A DNA stretch of 53,238 nucleotides. It comes from Prevotellaceae bacterium (lineage in GTDB: Bacteria > Bacteroidota > Bacteroidia > Bacteroidales > Paludibacteraceae). Positions 1 to 9,021 of the stretch are shown piece after piece. The translations under genes were made by a program, and so were the position numbers. Numbering within the stretch: position 1 is the first letter of the stretch; each line of letters begins with the position of its first letter. The stretch lies in contig JAISVR010000029.1 of NCBI GenBank assembly GCA_031271465.1, forward strand, positions 1 through 53,238, in the 5' to 3' direction. The notes beneath the pieces are model-generated. The model was not told the origin of the DNA. It was given only the letters and a program-made list of their open reading frames with translations, and made no database searches.

Positions 1-1158
1 ATTTATCGCAATGCGGCATTTGAATTTCCCGATTCGGAAACGATGATAGAGGCATTCAAAAAAGCGCCGGATGTACACTCTTATTCGCGCGTTTCAAATC
101 CGAGCGTTACAAATTTTGAACACAAAATAAAAGCCGCTTCGGGCGCGGAGTGCGTCATTGCCCTTTCGTCGGGAATGGCGGCTATCACAAACGCCTTTTT
201 CGCAATTGCTTACGCGGGCAGTAATATTGTTTCTTCGCCCCATTTGTTTGGCAACACTTTTTCATTTTTCAACAGTACTTTGTCGGCGTTTGGCGTAGAA
301 ATTCGCTTTGTGGATACCAACGATTTACAGCAAATTGCTGATGCGATTGACGAAAATACCTGTGCATTTTTTGCCGAATTGCTTACCAATCCGCATTTGG
401 AAATTGCCAATTTGCCCGAAATTTCAAAAATATTGAAACCGAAAAATGTACCGATGATTATTGACACAACCCTTATTCCTTTCTGTGCTTTCAACGCAAA
501 AAAAGTGGGCGTTGATGTAGAAGTTATATCAACTACAAAATACATTTCGGGCGGGGCAACAAGCACAGGCGGTGCAATTGTGGATTATGGCACATACGAT
601 TGGGCGACAAACCCAAAACTTGCCACAACACCCAAACCCGAAGGTTTATCTCGCTTTGCATTCAAACTTCGCTCTGAAATTGTGCGCAATCTGGGCGCTA
701 TTATGACGCCGGATACCGCTTATTTGCATTCGTTGGGTTTGGAAACTTTGCAAGTACGCTACGAACAAATGAGCCGCACGGCTTATGAATTGGCACAGCA
801 TTTTTCTACACATCCGAAAATTGTCCGAGTGAATTATCCGAAACTTGAAACTTCGTCCTACAAAGCCATTTCAGATACTCTATTTGTAGGCAATCCGAGC
901 GCAATGTTCACCATAAATCTGGCAACGCAAGCGGATTGTTTCAAATTTATTGACGCGCTGAAAATTGTTCGCCGAGCCACTAATTTATTTGACAACAAAA
1001 CACTTGTCATACACCCGTTTTCAACTATCTACGGCTCTTTCACGCCCGAAATGAAACAAGCCGCTGGCATAGAAGATAATCTTGTCCGTATTTCCGTTGG
1101 TTTGGAAAATGTGGAAGATATTAAGGCGGATTTAGTACAGGCATTGGAGGAAATTTAG
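1..1158 (+). CDS. Cys/Met-metabolism PLP-dependent enzyme, 5'-truncated by window edge
   Basis: The reading frame is open from base 1, so the start codon lies outside the window; an in-frame ATG at 43 is internal to the family alignment. The protein belongs to the trans-sulfuration PLP family (cystathionine gamma-synthase / methionine gamma-lyase / O-acetylhomoserine sulfhydrylase). Visible landmarks are YSRVSNPSV near the N-terminus, the SSGMAA cofactor-phosphate segment, the IIDTT aspartate that contacts the pyridine nitrogen, and the PLP lysine in STTKYISGG (codon 538-540). Family members make or break C-S bonds in the cytoplasm. The YRNAAFEF opening is closest, from memory, to O-acetylhomoserine sulfhydrylases, but substrate cannot be settled here. 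The gene ends before a shared hairpin terminator at 1260. Confidence 0.88.
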   Translation: MYRNAAFEFPDSETMIEAFKKAPDVHSYSRVSNPSVTNFEHKIKAASGAECVIALSSGMAAITNAFFAIAYAGSNIVSSPHLFGNTFSFFNSTLSAFGVEIRFVDTNDLQQIADAIDENTCAFFAELLTNPHLEIANLPEISKILKPKNVPMIIDTTLIPFCAFNAKKVGVDVEVISTTKYISGGATSTGGAIVDYGTYDWATNPKLATTPKPEGLSRFAFKLRSEIVRNLGAIMTPDTAYLHSLGLETLQVRYEQMSRTAYELAQHFSTHPKIVRVNYPKLETSSYKAISDTLFVGNPSAMFTINLATQADCFKFIDALKIVRRATNLFDNKTLVIHPFSTIYGSFTPEMKQAAGIEDNLVRISVGLENVEDIKADLVQALEEI

Positions 1159-1259
1159 GTGAAGGATACAAAAACAGACTAAATAATCTTTATCAAAGGC
1201 TTCGTTTTATATCGAATTTTAAGAGCAAGTTACAAATCTCTCTCTCCGCCACCAAAAAG

Positions 1260-1296
1260 AAAAACTCGCAAATTCTAAACGGTTTACGAGTTTTTT
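1260..1296. terminator. Bidirectional hairpin terminator between convergent genes
   Basis: AAAAACTCG...CGAGTTTTT forms a 13-bp stem with one mismatch and a 10-nt loop. It is A-rich on the left and followed by a T run on the right, so it can serve both the forward gene ending at 1158 and the reverse gene ending at 1326. Confidence 0.7.
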
Positions 1297-1325
1297 GTTG
1301 TTCAACCACAAGAAAATCCTGTTAA

Positions 1326-2102
1326 TTACTTAAAGCGCCGGTATACAAGTGTGAGAAATTCAACTACAATTTCACTGTCCCATTTCCATTCAAAATGCTC
1401 GGACAGGTATTTTTCGGCTTCGGCAAGCGATTGACAATTGTCTAAGGCTTCAATTGTACGGTCGCGTAAAGCGGCATCATTGTTAAACAATTCGCGCTGG
1501 AAACGAAAACGATCGCCCATACTGATTCCGCGCGTAAGGCTGTCTATCTTACTGTGTAAAAAACTGTTGAAACGCCCTACTTTTATCAGCGATGCAATGT
1601 TAATTGCAGACTGAACAGGCAATTCTTCCTTTTCTACAACAGTTGTTTGTTCTTCTTTTTGTTCTTCTTCTTCGCCGCTCTCGTTCTTGTCTGATTCGGC
1701 ATGTTCGCATTCTTCAATAATTTCTTCGTTTTTATCTGTTTCTTCTTCTTCGGGCATTTCTTCTGTCACTGTTTCTTCCTGTGTGTTGTTATCGTTGCTT
1801 TCTTCCGTTTTTTCGGCAACCGGGGAGGTGGTGTGCATTTCTTGCTCTGCATTTATGGCATCTACGAGCAATTCTATTTTTTCGGCTATCAGTTGTGTTT
1901 CCGGTTCCGATTCGGCTTTGTCGATTTCTATTGCCGATATTTTTGCCAGCTCGTCGATATTATCCATAACATCGGTTATTTTTGAGTGAGCCAAACTCAT
2001 AAGCGCAGGCGAAAGCTGTTTTACTTCACTCAAAACCTGCGCAACGATTCCCAATTCTTTTACATCTTTCTGTATCAATACAATGTAATCTTCTTTTGTC
2101 AT
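1326..2102 (-). CDS. Conserved acidic hypothetical protein
   Basis: A 258-residue protein starting MTKEDYIVLIQKD. The ORF stays open upstream to 2384, but that extension would overlap the divergent permease gene and reads as non-coding, so I chose the ATG at 2102. It has three parts: an N-terminal helical region (about 1-90), a very acidic low-complexity linker (about 90-165, mostly Glu with Asp, Thr and Asn), and a well-formed C-terminal domain (about 170-258) containing MGDRFRFQRELF and the ending VVEFLTLVYRRF. From memory the C-terminal domain is common in hypothetical proteins of Bacteroidales. There is no signal peptide or membrane segment, so it is probably cytoplasmic. Function unknown. 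Confidence 0.8.
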   Translation of the reverse strand: MTKEDYIVLIQKDVKELGIVAQVLSEVKQLSPALMSLAHSKITDVMDNIDELAKISAIEIDKAESEPETQLIAEKIELLVDAINAEQEMHTTSPVAEKTEESNDNNTQEETVTEEMPEEEETDKNEEIIEECEHAESDKNESGEEEEQKEEQTTVVEKEELPVQSAINIASLIKVGRFNSFLHSKIDSLTRGISMGDRFRFQRELFNNDAALRDRTIEALDNCQSLAEAEKYLSEHFEWKWDSEIVVEFLTLVYRRFK

Positions 2103-2244
2103 AATCTCAATAAATCTTGTTTTTAGTTTAATCTCTTTTTGTTGAAAAAAGCACGGTAAAAGTAGAAAAAATATCCTTCGCGGCATAATTTCACAAAAAT
2201 ATTTTTCTAAGTTTGTATCGTTAAAAAAATTAAAAAATAAAGCT

Positions 2245-3381
2245 ATGAGCAATTCGCACAAAAAACCTTTTACTTTCGACCGCGTAGTACGCATTATAAT
2301 AGGTATAACGATTACTGTTGTGTTATTTTTACTGGTTAGACGGTTGAGTGGAGTATTGCTCCCTTTCCTTATTGCATGGCTCATTGCTTATATGATGTAT
2401 CCGCTGGTTAAGCTTTATCAATATAAGTTGCGGCTCCAAAGCCGGATGTTGTCTATTCTGCTGGCGTTTATTACCATCGCAATAGTATTATTCGGAATTT
2501 TGGCAATTGTTATTCCGCCTCTTATTAACGAAATAAGTCGCACGGGAGATTTGTTTTCGACCTATTTAACTCATTTAGAGCAGAGTACTATTTTACCCTT
2601 GGACTTGAAAAAAAATATTCTCGACTGGGTTGACAAAACAAATCTCGAAAGCTTGTTGAAAAAAGATTATTTCACGCAAGGTATTGAAAAAATGCTGCCT
2701 CACTTTTGGCTTTTTGTTTCAAATTCTATCGATTTCATTATCAGTTTGTTTATTGTGGTTGTTATCTTTCTTTATACAATTTTCATTCTTACCGATTACG
2801 AACGGATAAATAACGGCTGGATAGAATTTGTACCAAAAAAATATCGCGTGATTGTAAATACTATCCTCGAAGACCTTGAAACCGGGATGAATCGTTATTT
2901 CCGCGGACAGGCTTTGATTGCAGGTATCGTAGGGGTGATGCTTGCCACCGGATTTACTATTATCGGGCTTCCGTTGGGTTTGTTGCTGGGATTAATTATG
3001 GGCGCATTTGCAATGATTCCGTACCTGAATGCGGTAATGCTACCTGCTCTCGCATTTTTTGCTTTCTTGAAATCGATGGAAACGGGACAACCGTTGTGGA
3101 TAGCTTTGCTTTCGGTTGCTGCGGTATTTATTATTGTGCAGGCTACGATGGATTTATTTCTCACACCCCGCATCATGGGTAAAACCATGGGGCTGAAACC
3201 TGCGGTAATTTTGCTTTCGCTCTCCATTTGGGGTTCTTTGCTGGGCATTGCCGGCATGATTATCGCACTGCCTGCTACCACGATACTTATTTCGTATTAC
3301 CGTCGTTTCATTATCGGTAAAGCTTCGTTGAGCGATATAAGTTCCAATAAAAAAACAGAAGTAATTAGCGATAAAGAATGA
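2245..3381 (+). CDS. AI-2E family transporter (PerM/YdiK-like permease)
   Basis: A 378-residue polytopic inner-membrane protein. Hydrophobic helices cluster at about 15-60 and 70-95, then comes a soluble stretch (about 100-165) and a second set of helices from about 175 to 355. The GLPLGLLLGLIMGAFAMIPY segment and the closing LLGIAGMIIALPATT are the conserved core of the AI-2E/PerM (UPF0118) family. Despite the family name, most members have no proven autoinducer-2 role; some act as ion antiporters or exporters. A TAAGTTTG -7 box sits at 2208-2215, 30 bp before the ATG. It is divergent from the acidic protein gene. Confidence 0.88.
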   Translation: MSNSHKKPFTFDRVVRIIIGITITVVLFLLVRRLSGVLLPFLIAWLIAYMMYPLVKLYQYKLRLQSRMLSILLAFITIAIVLFGILAIVIPPLINEISRTGDLFSTYLTHLEQSTILPLDLKKNILDWVDKTNLESLLKKDYFTQGIEKMLPHFWLFVSNSIDFIISLFIVVVIFLYTIFILTDYERINNGWIEFVPKKYRVIVNTILEDLETGMNRYFRGQALIAGIVGVMLATGFTIIGLPLGLLLGLIMGAFAMIPYLNAVMLPALAFFAFLKSMETGQPLWIALLSVAAVFIIVQATMDLFLTPRIMGKTMGLKPAVILLSLSIWGSLLGIAGMIIALPATTILISYYRRFIIGKASLSDISSNKKTEVISDKE

Positions 3382-3402
3382 CTGTTTTTAAAAAAATAAG
3401 TG

Positions 3403-3410
3403 TATTTTTG
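3403..3410 (+). promoter_or_regulatory. Bacteroidota -7 box upstream of secreted protein gene
   Basis: TATTTTTG matches TAnnTTTG exactly and lies 38 bp before the ATG at 3448. No clear TTTG -33 partner is present. Confidence 0.5.
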
Positions 3411-3447
3411 CGCTCCCTGAGTAAAACATCTCAAAAAAACACTTACT

Positions 3448-4323
3448 ATGAATACTTTTTTAAAATTATTTTTAAGCATTTCGTTTTTAACATTCGCAGT
3501 CCAAGGCAATGCACAACTTATTGACAGCTTATTGAAGAAAAAAAACAAAGCTAAAACCGAGAAATCAAGCGAGAAAAAAGGTGCTTCTACTATCGAAAAC
3601 GAACAGGTATCGGAAAACGATGTTGCTGTAAAAAAAGAAGAAAAGGGAAAAGTACAAACAGATAGTAAGAAATTTTCCTATCGCGGTTTCACGCTAAATA
3701 CAACTCTCACGCGCGACGAAATTTTGGAAATTGTAAATAAAGAAGCATTGGATACAATTACCGAAATGCAATATTACGAACAAGGTGAAGACCTTCGATT
3801 GAAGGATAAAAACGGTACTACTCTATTTATGCAGTTCGACGACGAAAATTTGCGGTTGATTGCTATTCACATCGAAAGCATTGAAAATATATCGCTGGCA
3901 CAACAGTTGCAGCAAACTACGCTCAGTCAAATGGGCGAGCCTACCATGGGATATGAAATCATGAAAAACTACGATGGAACAGGCAACAGCGTGTGGTCTG
4001 ATTATTCGACCTACGAATACCTGTTGCGCTATATAGTAGGAATTAATGTGTACGATTTTCAACTCACGCAGTTCGGAGCCGAATATAAAAGCGGGAAAGT
4101 AGTACATCCGTACAGTTTTTCGGCAACAATAAACAAAAAATCGGAAGTGGCGATGAACGCAACAAACAATATCGGAGAGAGTGATGCTGATGAGGGAGAA
4201 AAAACAAAGAAGAAGAAACCTCTTTCGGATGATGAGAAAATACGGCAAAATTTTTACCCGCCTACCGGTATCAAGCAACTTAGCGAAGGAAGCGTGGAAG
4301 CGCGCATGCTGCGCAAATGGTAA
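3448..4323 (+). CDS. Secreted protein of unknown function
   Basis: A 291-residue protein with a clear signal peptide (hydrophobic residues about 5-20, cleavage likely after VQGNA). A lysine-rich charged linker follows (about 29-70). The middle, from about 75 to 230, is a mixed alpha/beta domain beginning YRGFTLNTTLTRDEIL that reads like a soluble periplasmic domain. The C-terminal tail is again charged (EKTKKKK) and ends RMLRKW. I do not recognise a named family. A -7 box precedes it and a strong shared terminator follows 2 bp after the stop, so it is probably monocistronic. Confidence 0.75.
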   Translation: MNTFLKLFLSISFLTFAVQGNAQLIDSLLKKKNKAKTEKSSEKKGASTIENEQVSENDVAVKKEEKGKVQTDSKKFSYRGFTLNTTLTRDEILEIVNKEALDTITEMQYYEQGEDLRLKDKNGTTLFMQFDDENLRLIAIHIESIENISLAQQLQQTTLSQMGEPTMGYEIMKNYDGTGNSVWSDYSTYEYLLRYIVGINVYDFQLTQFGAEYKSGKVVHPYSFSATINKKSEVAMNATNNIGESDADEGEKTKKKKPLSDDEKIRQNFYPPTGIKQLSEGSVEARMLRKW

Positions 4324-4324
4324 T

Positions 4325-4357
4325 AAAAAAAGCTGTCTGAAACAGACAGCTTTTTTT
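4325..4357. terminator. Bidirectional rho-independent terminator
   Basis: A perfect 15-bp stem (A7-GCTGTCTG / CAGACAGC-T7) with a three-base AAA loop. It sits exactly between two convergent genes and has U tracts in both orientations. Confidence 0.95.
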
Positions 4358-4358
4358 A

Positions 4359-4808
4359 TTATTTATTGAGTAGTTGTTTTACCTTTTCCGAAATAGCGCG
4401 CCCTTCGGCTTTTCCTGCAAGCTGTTTGCTTGCCACACCCATTACCTTGCCCATGTCTTGAGGTCCGGTGGCTCCTACTTGAGCAATGATAGCCGCAACA
4501 GCCGTTTCGAGTTCGACATCGCTCATTTGAGCAGGCAGGTATCGTTCTATAACCTCCACCTGTGCCAATTCGGCTTCGGCAAGGTCGGCACGGTTTTGAG
4601 TATGGTATATATCGGCTGCATCTTTACGCTGTTTTACCATTTTTTGCAAGATTTTTACGCCTGCTTCGTCGTTGAAATTCTCGCCGCCCTTAGCTGTTTT
4701 GGCTTCAAGGAATTCTTTTTTTATACCGCGCAGAGCTTCCAAAGCAACCTTATCTTTTGCGAGCATGGCTTTTTTTATATCCTCGCTTATTTGTTCGAAT
4801 AGTTCCAT
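4359..4808 (-). CDS. GatB/YqeY domain-containing protein
   Basis: A 149-residue cytoplasmic protein that matches the YqeY family along its full length: MELFEQISEDIKKAMLAKD at the start, LRGIKKEFLEA, KMVKQRKDAADIY, ERYLPAQMSD, and the C-terminal DMGKVMGVASKQLAGKAEGR. The C-terminal half resembles the tRNA-binding tail domain of GatB, so a tRNA-related role is proposed for the family but not proven. It lies 12 bp downstream of a tiny lipoprotein gene on the same strand and probably shares its transcript. It ends at the shared terminator. Confidence 0.93.
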   Translation of the reverse strand: MELFEQISEDIKKAMLAKDKVALEALRGIKKEFLEAKTAKGGENFNDEAGVKILQKMVKQRKDAADIYHTQNRADLAEAELAQVEVIERYLPAQMSDVELETAVAAIIAQVGATGPQDMGKVMGVASKQLAGKAEGRAISEKVKQLLNK

Positions 4809-4820
4809 TGTATGTTATTT

Positions 4821-4988
4821 TTATGCTAATGTCTGTTTGTTCGAAAAAGTTTTTTCAACCGGAAGCTGTTGTAATTCAGCGCGTTTTGTTTTATAACCTG
4901 CTCCACCCGGACATCCGCAACCCGAACCGCAAGCTGTAACTAAAAACAGTAACGCAGAAGATGCCAACAGAAGAATTATTTTTTTCAT
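4821..4988 (-). CDS. Small Cys/Gly-rich lipoprotein
   Basis: A 55-residue ORF starting MKKIILLLASSALLLFLVTA and then CGSGCGCPGG. The signal sequence ends in a good lipobox (LVTAC), so Cys20 would be lipidated. The mature part is only about 36 residues: a Cys/Gly-rich knot with three more cysteines in the first eight residues, then a charged tail ending in Lys-Gln-Thr-Leu-Ala. A TATCTTTG -7 box at 5016-5023 lies 27 bp upstream. The coding case rests on the signal peptide, the promoter and the spacing to yqeY. Function unknown; the closely spaced cysteines could bind metal or form disulfides. Confidence 0.72.
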   Translation of the reverse strand: MKKIILLLASSALLFLVTACGSGCGCPGGAGYKTKRAELQQLPVEKTFSNKQTLA

Positions 4989-5015
4989 AATGTGTGTTTT
5001 TTAATTTTTCGACCG

Positions 5016-5023
5016 CAAAGATA
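5016..5023 (-). promoter_or_regulatory. -7 box for small lipoprotein and yqeY-like gene
   Basis: The reverse strand reads TATCTTTG, an exact TAnnTTTG match, 27 bp upstream of the lipoprotein ATG at 4988. Confidence 0.55.
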
Positions 5024-5274
5024 AAACTTTTTCCTTAACCCACACTTAGGCAGAGTCTCAAAAAAAGCAGGGACAAGGCAAAATCCGTTGTCCCTACTAC
5101 TGTTCTTTTCTACTTTACCAACAGTCTTTCTATTTTTCAAGATAGTTGAGCAAAATCAACAAGAAAATTTATGTACTACTTAAAAAAATGGAACTATCTA
5201 AAAAGTGCGTTTCGCACATATCGTCATGCGGACTTAACCCACAATGACAACCTTTTTAGACAGTCTCAAAAGAG

Positions 5275-8064
5275 TTATTTCTTCGGACTCATTACAAATT
5301 TAATGCAATTGCCTTGCGAAAGAAGGGCTTCAAGCATTTGCTGGATTTTTTCGGAACTAAGTTCGTTCGTAAGCCTCTCGTAATCGTTAATCCAGTTAAA
5401 GCCCGACCGTTCATAAGCAACAATGGCTGATTGCCACCACTTGTTTGTTTGTTGGCTTTCGGTAAAGGTTTTCAATCTGCTCATTTTTACTTTTTCCAAA
5501 TCGTCGGCACGCACACCGTTTTTGCGAATGTTTTCCAATTCCTGTTGTGCTATTCCGATTAACTTGTCGGCTTTTTGAGGGTCGGTGTCGAAACTGATTG
5601 ACAAACTCAGTTGCTCTTGCGGTTTGTCTGTTAAGTTTGCTAAAACAGCCACGCCATAAGTACCGCCTTCTTCTTCGCGAATGCTTTCGGTGTAGCGTAA
5701 TTTGAGTATATTGCCCAGTGCGTTTGCCAATACCGAATTTTCATAACTGTACTTCATTCCGCCGGTATAAACAAGGGAAACCGATGTTTTTTCTACCGGC
5801 ATTTCGCGTGTCCATTCTTTATCGATTTTTCCTTTTGGATAGCGGACATGGGTATCTTCCCATGTTTCGTGTTCCGAACTTGTTTCTAATCCTCCTAAAT
5901 AAGTAGTAACAAGCGGTTTGATGCTATCCAAATCAATATTTCCTATCAATACAAAAGTGAAATCTGCGGGATTTCCAAAGCGTTCTTTGTAAATGGAATA
6001 GGCTTTGGAGGCTGATATTTTATTTATCATTGCGGTGTCCATCAGTATGGTTCGCGGGCTGTAATTGCTTGATACAATGCGTACCGTATCTTGAAATGCA
6101 CTTTTGGGGGCATCTTCTTTATTGGCATAGCTTGTTTTCATTTTTTGAATATAGCTTGCAAAAGCTTTTTTATTTGGACTTACATCGGTAAATTTCAAAT
6201 AAAGCAACTGAAACATTGTTTCGGCATCTTTTACAGACGAGCGACCGGACATATTTTCACCGTAAGCTGATATTTTGGTGCTTACACCTGCTAATTTTCC
6301 TGTCAAAATCAGGGAGCGTTCGTTGGAACTTATTCCACCCCAATTCCCTTGCGATACAATGGCATTGGCAGACCTTGCGGAAGGTAAATCTTCTACATTT
6401 TTCACTAATGAATATCCGCCTTCGCTAAACGCATAGAGGTTTATTTCATCGTTCTTGAATGCGGTGGGCTTAAGGATTACTTTTATGCCGTTGCTGAGTA
6501 TCCATTCGGTGCTGCCGAAAATGTTGTTCTGCGTTTCTTTGACAATTGTTCCTGCTTCCGGTTTTTCCTTTAACAGTACTTTGTCTGTTTGTTTATCCTT
6601 GTAAGGCTTTATATCACTACGCTTGGCGTCTTCAATCATTTGGCGAATATCTTCTTTGCTTGGCAGTTCGTCTTTAATTTTTTCGGGCGCAGTAATGCTT
6701 ACAATAAGGTTTTCGTCGGTGATATACGATTTGGCTATGCGATTTACCATTGCCGAATCAATCTTTTCGGCTAAGGCTTTTTGCACATATTCCCAATACC
6801 AAGCCATGTCGGCAATATGTTCTGCTTCAAGAAAATTTCGGATATATTCCTGCACATAACTGTTATTTGTCTGTTTATCGCGCTCCTTATAAAATTTTTC
6901 ATAAGCAGTCGACAATTTTATTTTAGCCCGATCTAATTCGCTTTGCGTAAAACCGTAGCGTTTTATGCGCTGTGCTTCTTTCAGTAGGGTTTCGATAGCC
7001 GGTTTTTCTTTCCCTTCTTTGGCGCTTGCCGAAAGCATAAAGGCATCTGTCGAGGGTACAAGGTGTCTATAAGAGCCGCTCTGACTTACGAAGGGGCTGT
7101 TATTACCGGTGCGCTTACGCCCGTCAATCATAAAGGCAATCAAGTCCTCTACCAAGCCAATATCATATCCCTCTTCACTCAACTTGATGGCATTGGGTAA
7201 AGGTTTGTGTTTGTACGAAAGATTAATATTGGTTGTACTTGCTTCGGGGTCGGTAACAAGAGCTATGATAGGCTCTTTATTGTCGGGAATATCGTATATA
7301 ATCCGCTTGGCAGGATTGACCGGCGCGGGAATATCGGCAAACTGCCGTTTGATATTGGCTTCTATTTGATCGACATCAATATCGCCTACAATAATCAGGG
7401 CTTGCAAATCGGGACGATACCATTTTTTTTGGAAATCCCGTAGTTCGTCGTAGTTGAAGTGTTGGATAATGGCTGTGTCGCCCAATACATTACGCTTGGC
7501 ATATTGTGAGCCGGGGTAGCGTTGTTCGCTGCTTTCTTCTCTCATGCGTCGTCCGGCAGTGGAATATCCCTTGCGCCATTCTTCAAGAATTACGCCGCGC
7601 TCTTTGTCTATTTCTTCTCCGTCTAATGAGATAAAGCCCGACCAGTCGTGCAGTATGAGCAACGAACTGTCGATGATCCCGGAGCGTGTAACGGGTACAT
7701 TCGTAATTTTATATATTGTTCTATCCTGCGAGGTGCCGGCATTTAGGTTTGCTCCATATTTTACCCCGATACTTTCCATGTAATTGGCAAGGCTTTTACC
7801 GGGGAAATTTTTTGTACCGTTAAATGCCATGTGTTCGAGGAAGTGTGCAAAACCATTTTGATTGTCTTCTTCAAGAATAGCTCCTACATTTTGTACGAGG
7901 AAAAAGTCGGCTCGTTGCGAGGGATGTTCATTGTGTCGAATGTAATAAGTAAGCCCGTTGGACAGTTTGCCGTAGCGGATAGCGGGATCCATCGGGATTT
8001 TTGTCTGGGCTAAGAGGTTTAGACTTAGCATAAGCGACAGGGTTAACAAAAGATGTTTTTTCAT
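5275..8064 (-). CDS. M16 family zinc metallopeptidase (two-domain, exported)
   Basis: A 929-residue protein with a signal peptide (about 1-19, LNLLAQ). The inverted zinc motif HFLEH is at residues 74-78, and the downstream third ligand falls in ERGVILEEWRKG. This is the pitrilysin/insulinase arrangement, in which HxxEH plus a distal Glu bind zinc. The C-terminal half (about 500-929) is a second M16 lobe without HxxEH and probably forms the inactive side of the clamp. Such exported M16 peptidases in Bacteroidota degrade oligopeptides in the periplasm or at the envelope. No close upstream partner is seen; the 3' end abuts a gene-poor stretch with small hairpins (for example GGGACAA...TTGTCCC near 5070-5094). 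Confidence 0.95.
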   Translation of the reverse strand: MKKHLLLTLSLMLSLNLLAQTKIPMDPAIRYGKLSNGLTYYIRHNEHPSQRADFFLVQNVGAILEEDNQNGFAHFLEHMAFNGTKNFPGKSLANYMESIGVKYGANLNAGTSQDRTIYKITNVPVTRSGIIDSSLLILHDWSGFISLDGEEIDKERGVILEEWRKGYSTAGRRMREESSEQRYPGSQYAKRNVLGDTAIIQHFNYDELRDFQKKWYRPDLQALIIVGDIDVDQIEANIKRQFADIPAPVNPAKRIIYDIPDNKEPIIALVTDPEASTTNINLSYKHKPLPNAIKLSEEGYDIGLVEDLIAFMIDGRKRTGNNSPFVSQSGSYRHLVPSTDAFMLSASAKEGKEKPAIETLLKEAQRIKRYGFTQSELDRAKIKLSTAYEKFYKERDKQTNNSYVQEYIRNFLEAEHIADMAWYWEYVQKALAEKIDSAMVNRIAKSYITDENLIVSITAPEKIKDELPSKEDIRQMIEDAKRSDIKPYKDKQTDKVLLKEKPEAGTIVKETQNNIFGSTEWILSNGIKVILKPTAFKNDEINLYAFSEGGYSLVKNVEDLPSARSANAIVSQGNWGGISSNERSLILTGKLAGVSTKISAYGENMSGRSSVKDAETMFQLLYLKFTDVSPNKKAFASYIQKMKTSYANKEDAPKSAFQDTVRIVSSNYSPRTILMDTAMINKISASKAYSIYKERFGNPADFTFVLIGNIDLDSIKPLVTTYLGGLETSSEHETWEDTHVRYPKGKIDKEWTREMPVEKTSVSLVYTGGMKYSYENSVLANALGNILKLRYTESIREEEGGTYGVAVLANLTDKPQEQLSLSISFDTDPQKADKLIGIAQQELENIRKNGVRADDLEKVKMSRLKTFTESQQTNKWWQSAIVAYERSGFNWINDYERLTNELSSEKIQQMLEALLSQGNCIKFVMSPKK

Positions 8065-8195
8065 AGTGGTTATTTTCTTTGTTTAAATTATTGCGGTATA
8101 AATGTAGATACTCTTTTTTATAAAAAAATAGTATGATTGCTTCATTTTTTCGCTTGTTTTTTGATTGTTGATAATTGTGCGATTGCGGGTCAAGC

Positions 8196-8528
8196 CTAAA
8201 GAAGATTTTTTTTTGCGCCGGGGTTATGCTGAAAAATAGCTCCGACTGTGGAGCAACTATCCAGTTCTTTACAGTCGCCACAGGTCTCGAATCCTTTTTC
8301 ATATACGCATTTGCGGATTTCGCAATAATCGCTGCAATATGCAAATTTCACTCCGTCGGCACGACAACCCATACAGTTTATGGTTGCTGCCGTAATCTCG
8401 GGCGCATTGTTCATTACACTCCATTGCTGAGCAGTTTTTTCTCGTAACTCATCGTTGTTTTCGACGGTGGCTATGCGGGCATCGCAGCTTTCGCAATCTA
8501 ATCCGCAACAGGCTATTAATTGTTTCAT
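8196..8528 (-). CDS. DUF3795 domain protein (cysteine-rich)
   Basis: A 110-residue protein that starts MKQLIACCGLDCESCDA, the typical opening of the DUF3795 family, with further cysteines in NCMGC, YCSDYCEIRKC and TCGDCKELDSC. The roughly dozen cysteines suggest a bound metal or iron-sulfur cluster; no activity is known to me. Length is normal for the family. It is the last gene of a reverse-strand run with the VOC, GNAT and lipoprotein genes; the gap to the VOC gene is 65 bp. Confidence 0.88.
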   Translation of the reverse strand: MKQLIACCGLDCESCDARIATVENNDELREKTAQQWSVMNNAPEITAATINCMGCRADGVKFAYCSDYCEIRKCVYEKGFETCGDCKELDSCSTVGAIFQHNPGAKKNLL

Positions 8529-8593
8529 TGTTGAAGTATATGTATTATTTTATGGAAATTGCGCTACTACAAATTTGCTTTGAGGCAGTGTTT

Positions 8594-8986
8594 TTATATA
8601 AGAGGTGTAAAAAGTTCTATCAGGTTTTCTTCCGGGTCGCGCAGGTGAACGACGCGCATTCCCCAACCGGGCATATCGGTTGGCTTGTTGATAAACACGA
8701 CATCTTTCGCCAAAAGGGCTTTGTAGGTTTCGTCAACATTTTCAACTTCAAACGATACCATCATTTTTTCCCGGCAATCGGTCGGCTGACTTTTGTCGGC
8801 ATTGCCAACGGCGGGTGCCATAAGGTCGGATGTAAATATGGCAAAGCCCTCAATGCCTTCGGCTACTTTGAAACTTGCATAGCAGGCTTCCAAATTCCAA
8901 GCGGCTTCCAAACCAAGCTTTTCGGTATAAAATGCGAAACATTTTTTGTAGTCTTTAACTAACAGTCTTACATTACTGAATTTCAT
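8594..8986 (-). CDS. VOC family (glyoxalase-like) protein
   Basis: A 130-residue single-domain protein with the paired beta-alpha-beta-beta-beta modules of the vicinal-oxygen-chelate fold: MKFSNVRLLVKDYKKCFAFY at the start, VSFEVENVDETYKALLAKD in the middle and LRDPEENLIELFTPL at the end. The family includes glyoxalase I, extradiol dioxygenases and antibiotic-binding proteins. The final Glu in LIELF is the usual metal ligand position. The substrate cannot be read from the sequence. It is 35 bp downstream of the GNAT gene and probably co-transcribed. Confidence 0.88.
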   Translation of the reverse strand: MKFSNVRLLVKDYKKCFAFYTEKLGLEAAWNLEACYASFKVAEGIEGFAIFTSDLMAPAVGNADKSQPTDCREKMMVSFEVENVDETYKALLAKDVVFINKPTDMPGWGMRVVHLRDPEENLIELFTPLI

Positions 8987-9021
8987 AGTTATATTTTTAG
9001 ATAAATAATGATTTGATAAAT

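Noticed and set aside
2103-2384. N-terminal extension of the acidic protein ORF
   Set aside because: It would overlap the start of the divergent AI-2E permease gene and its promoter, and its sequence is low in information; the ATG at 2102 gives a normal start.
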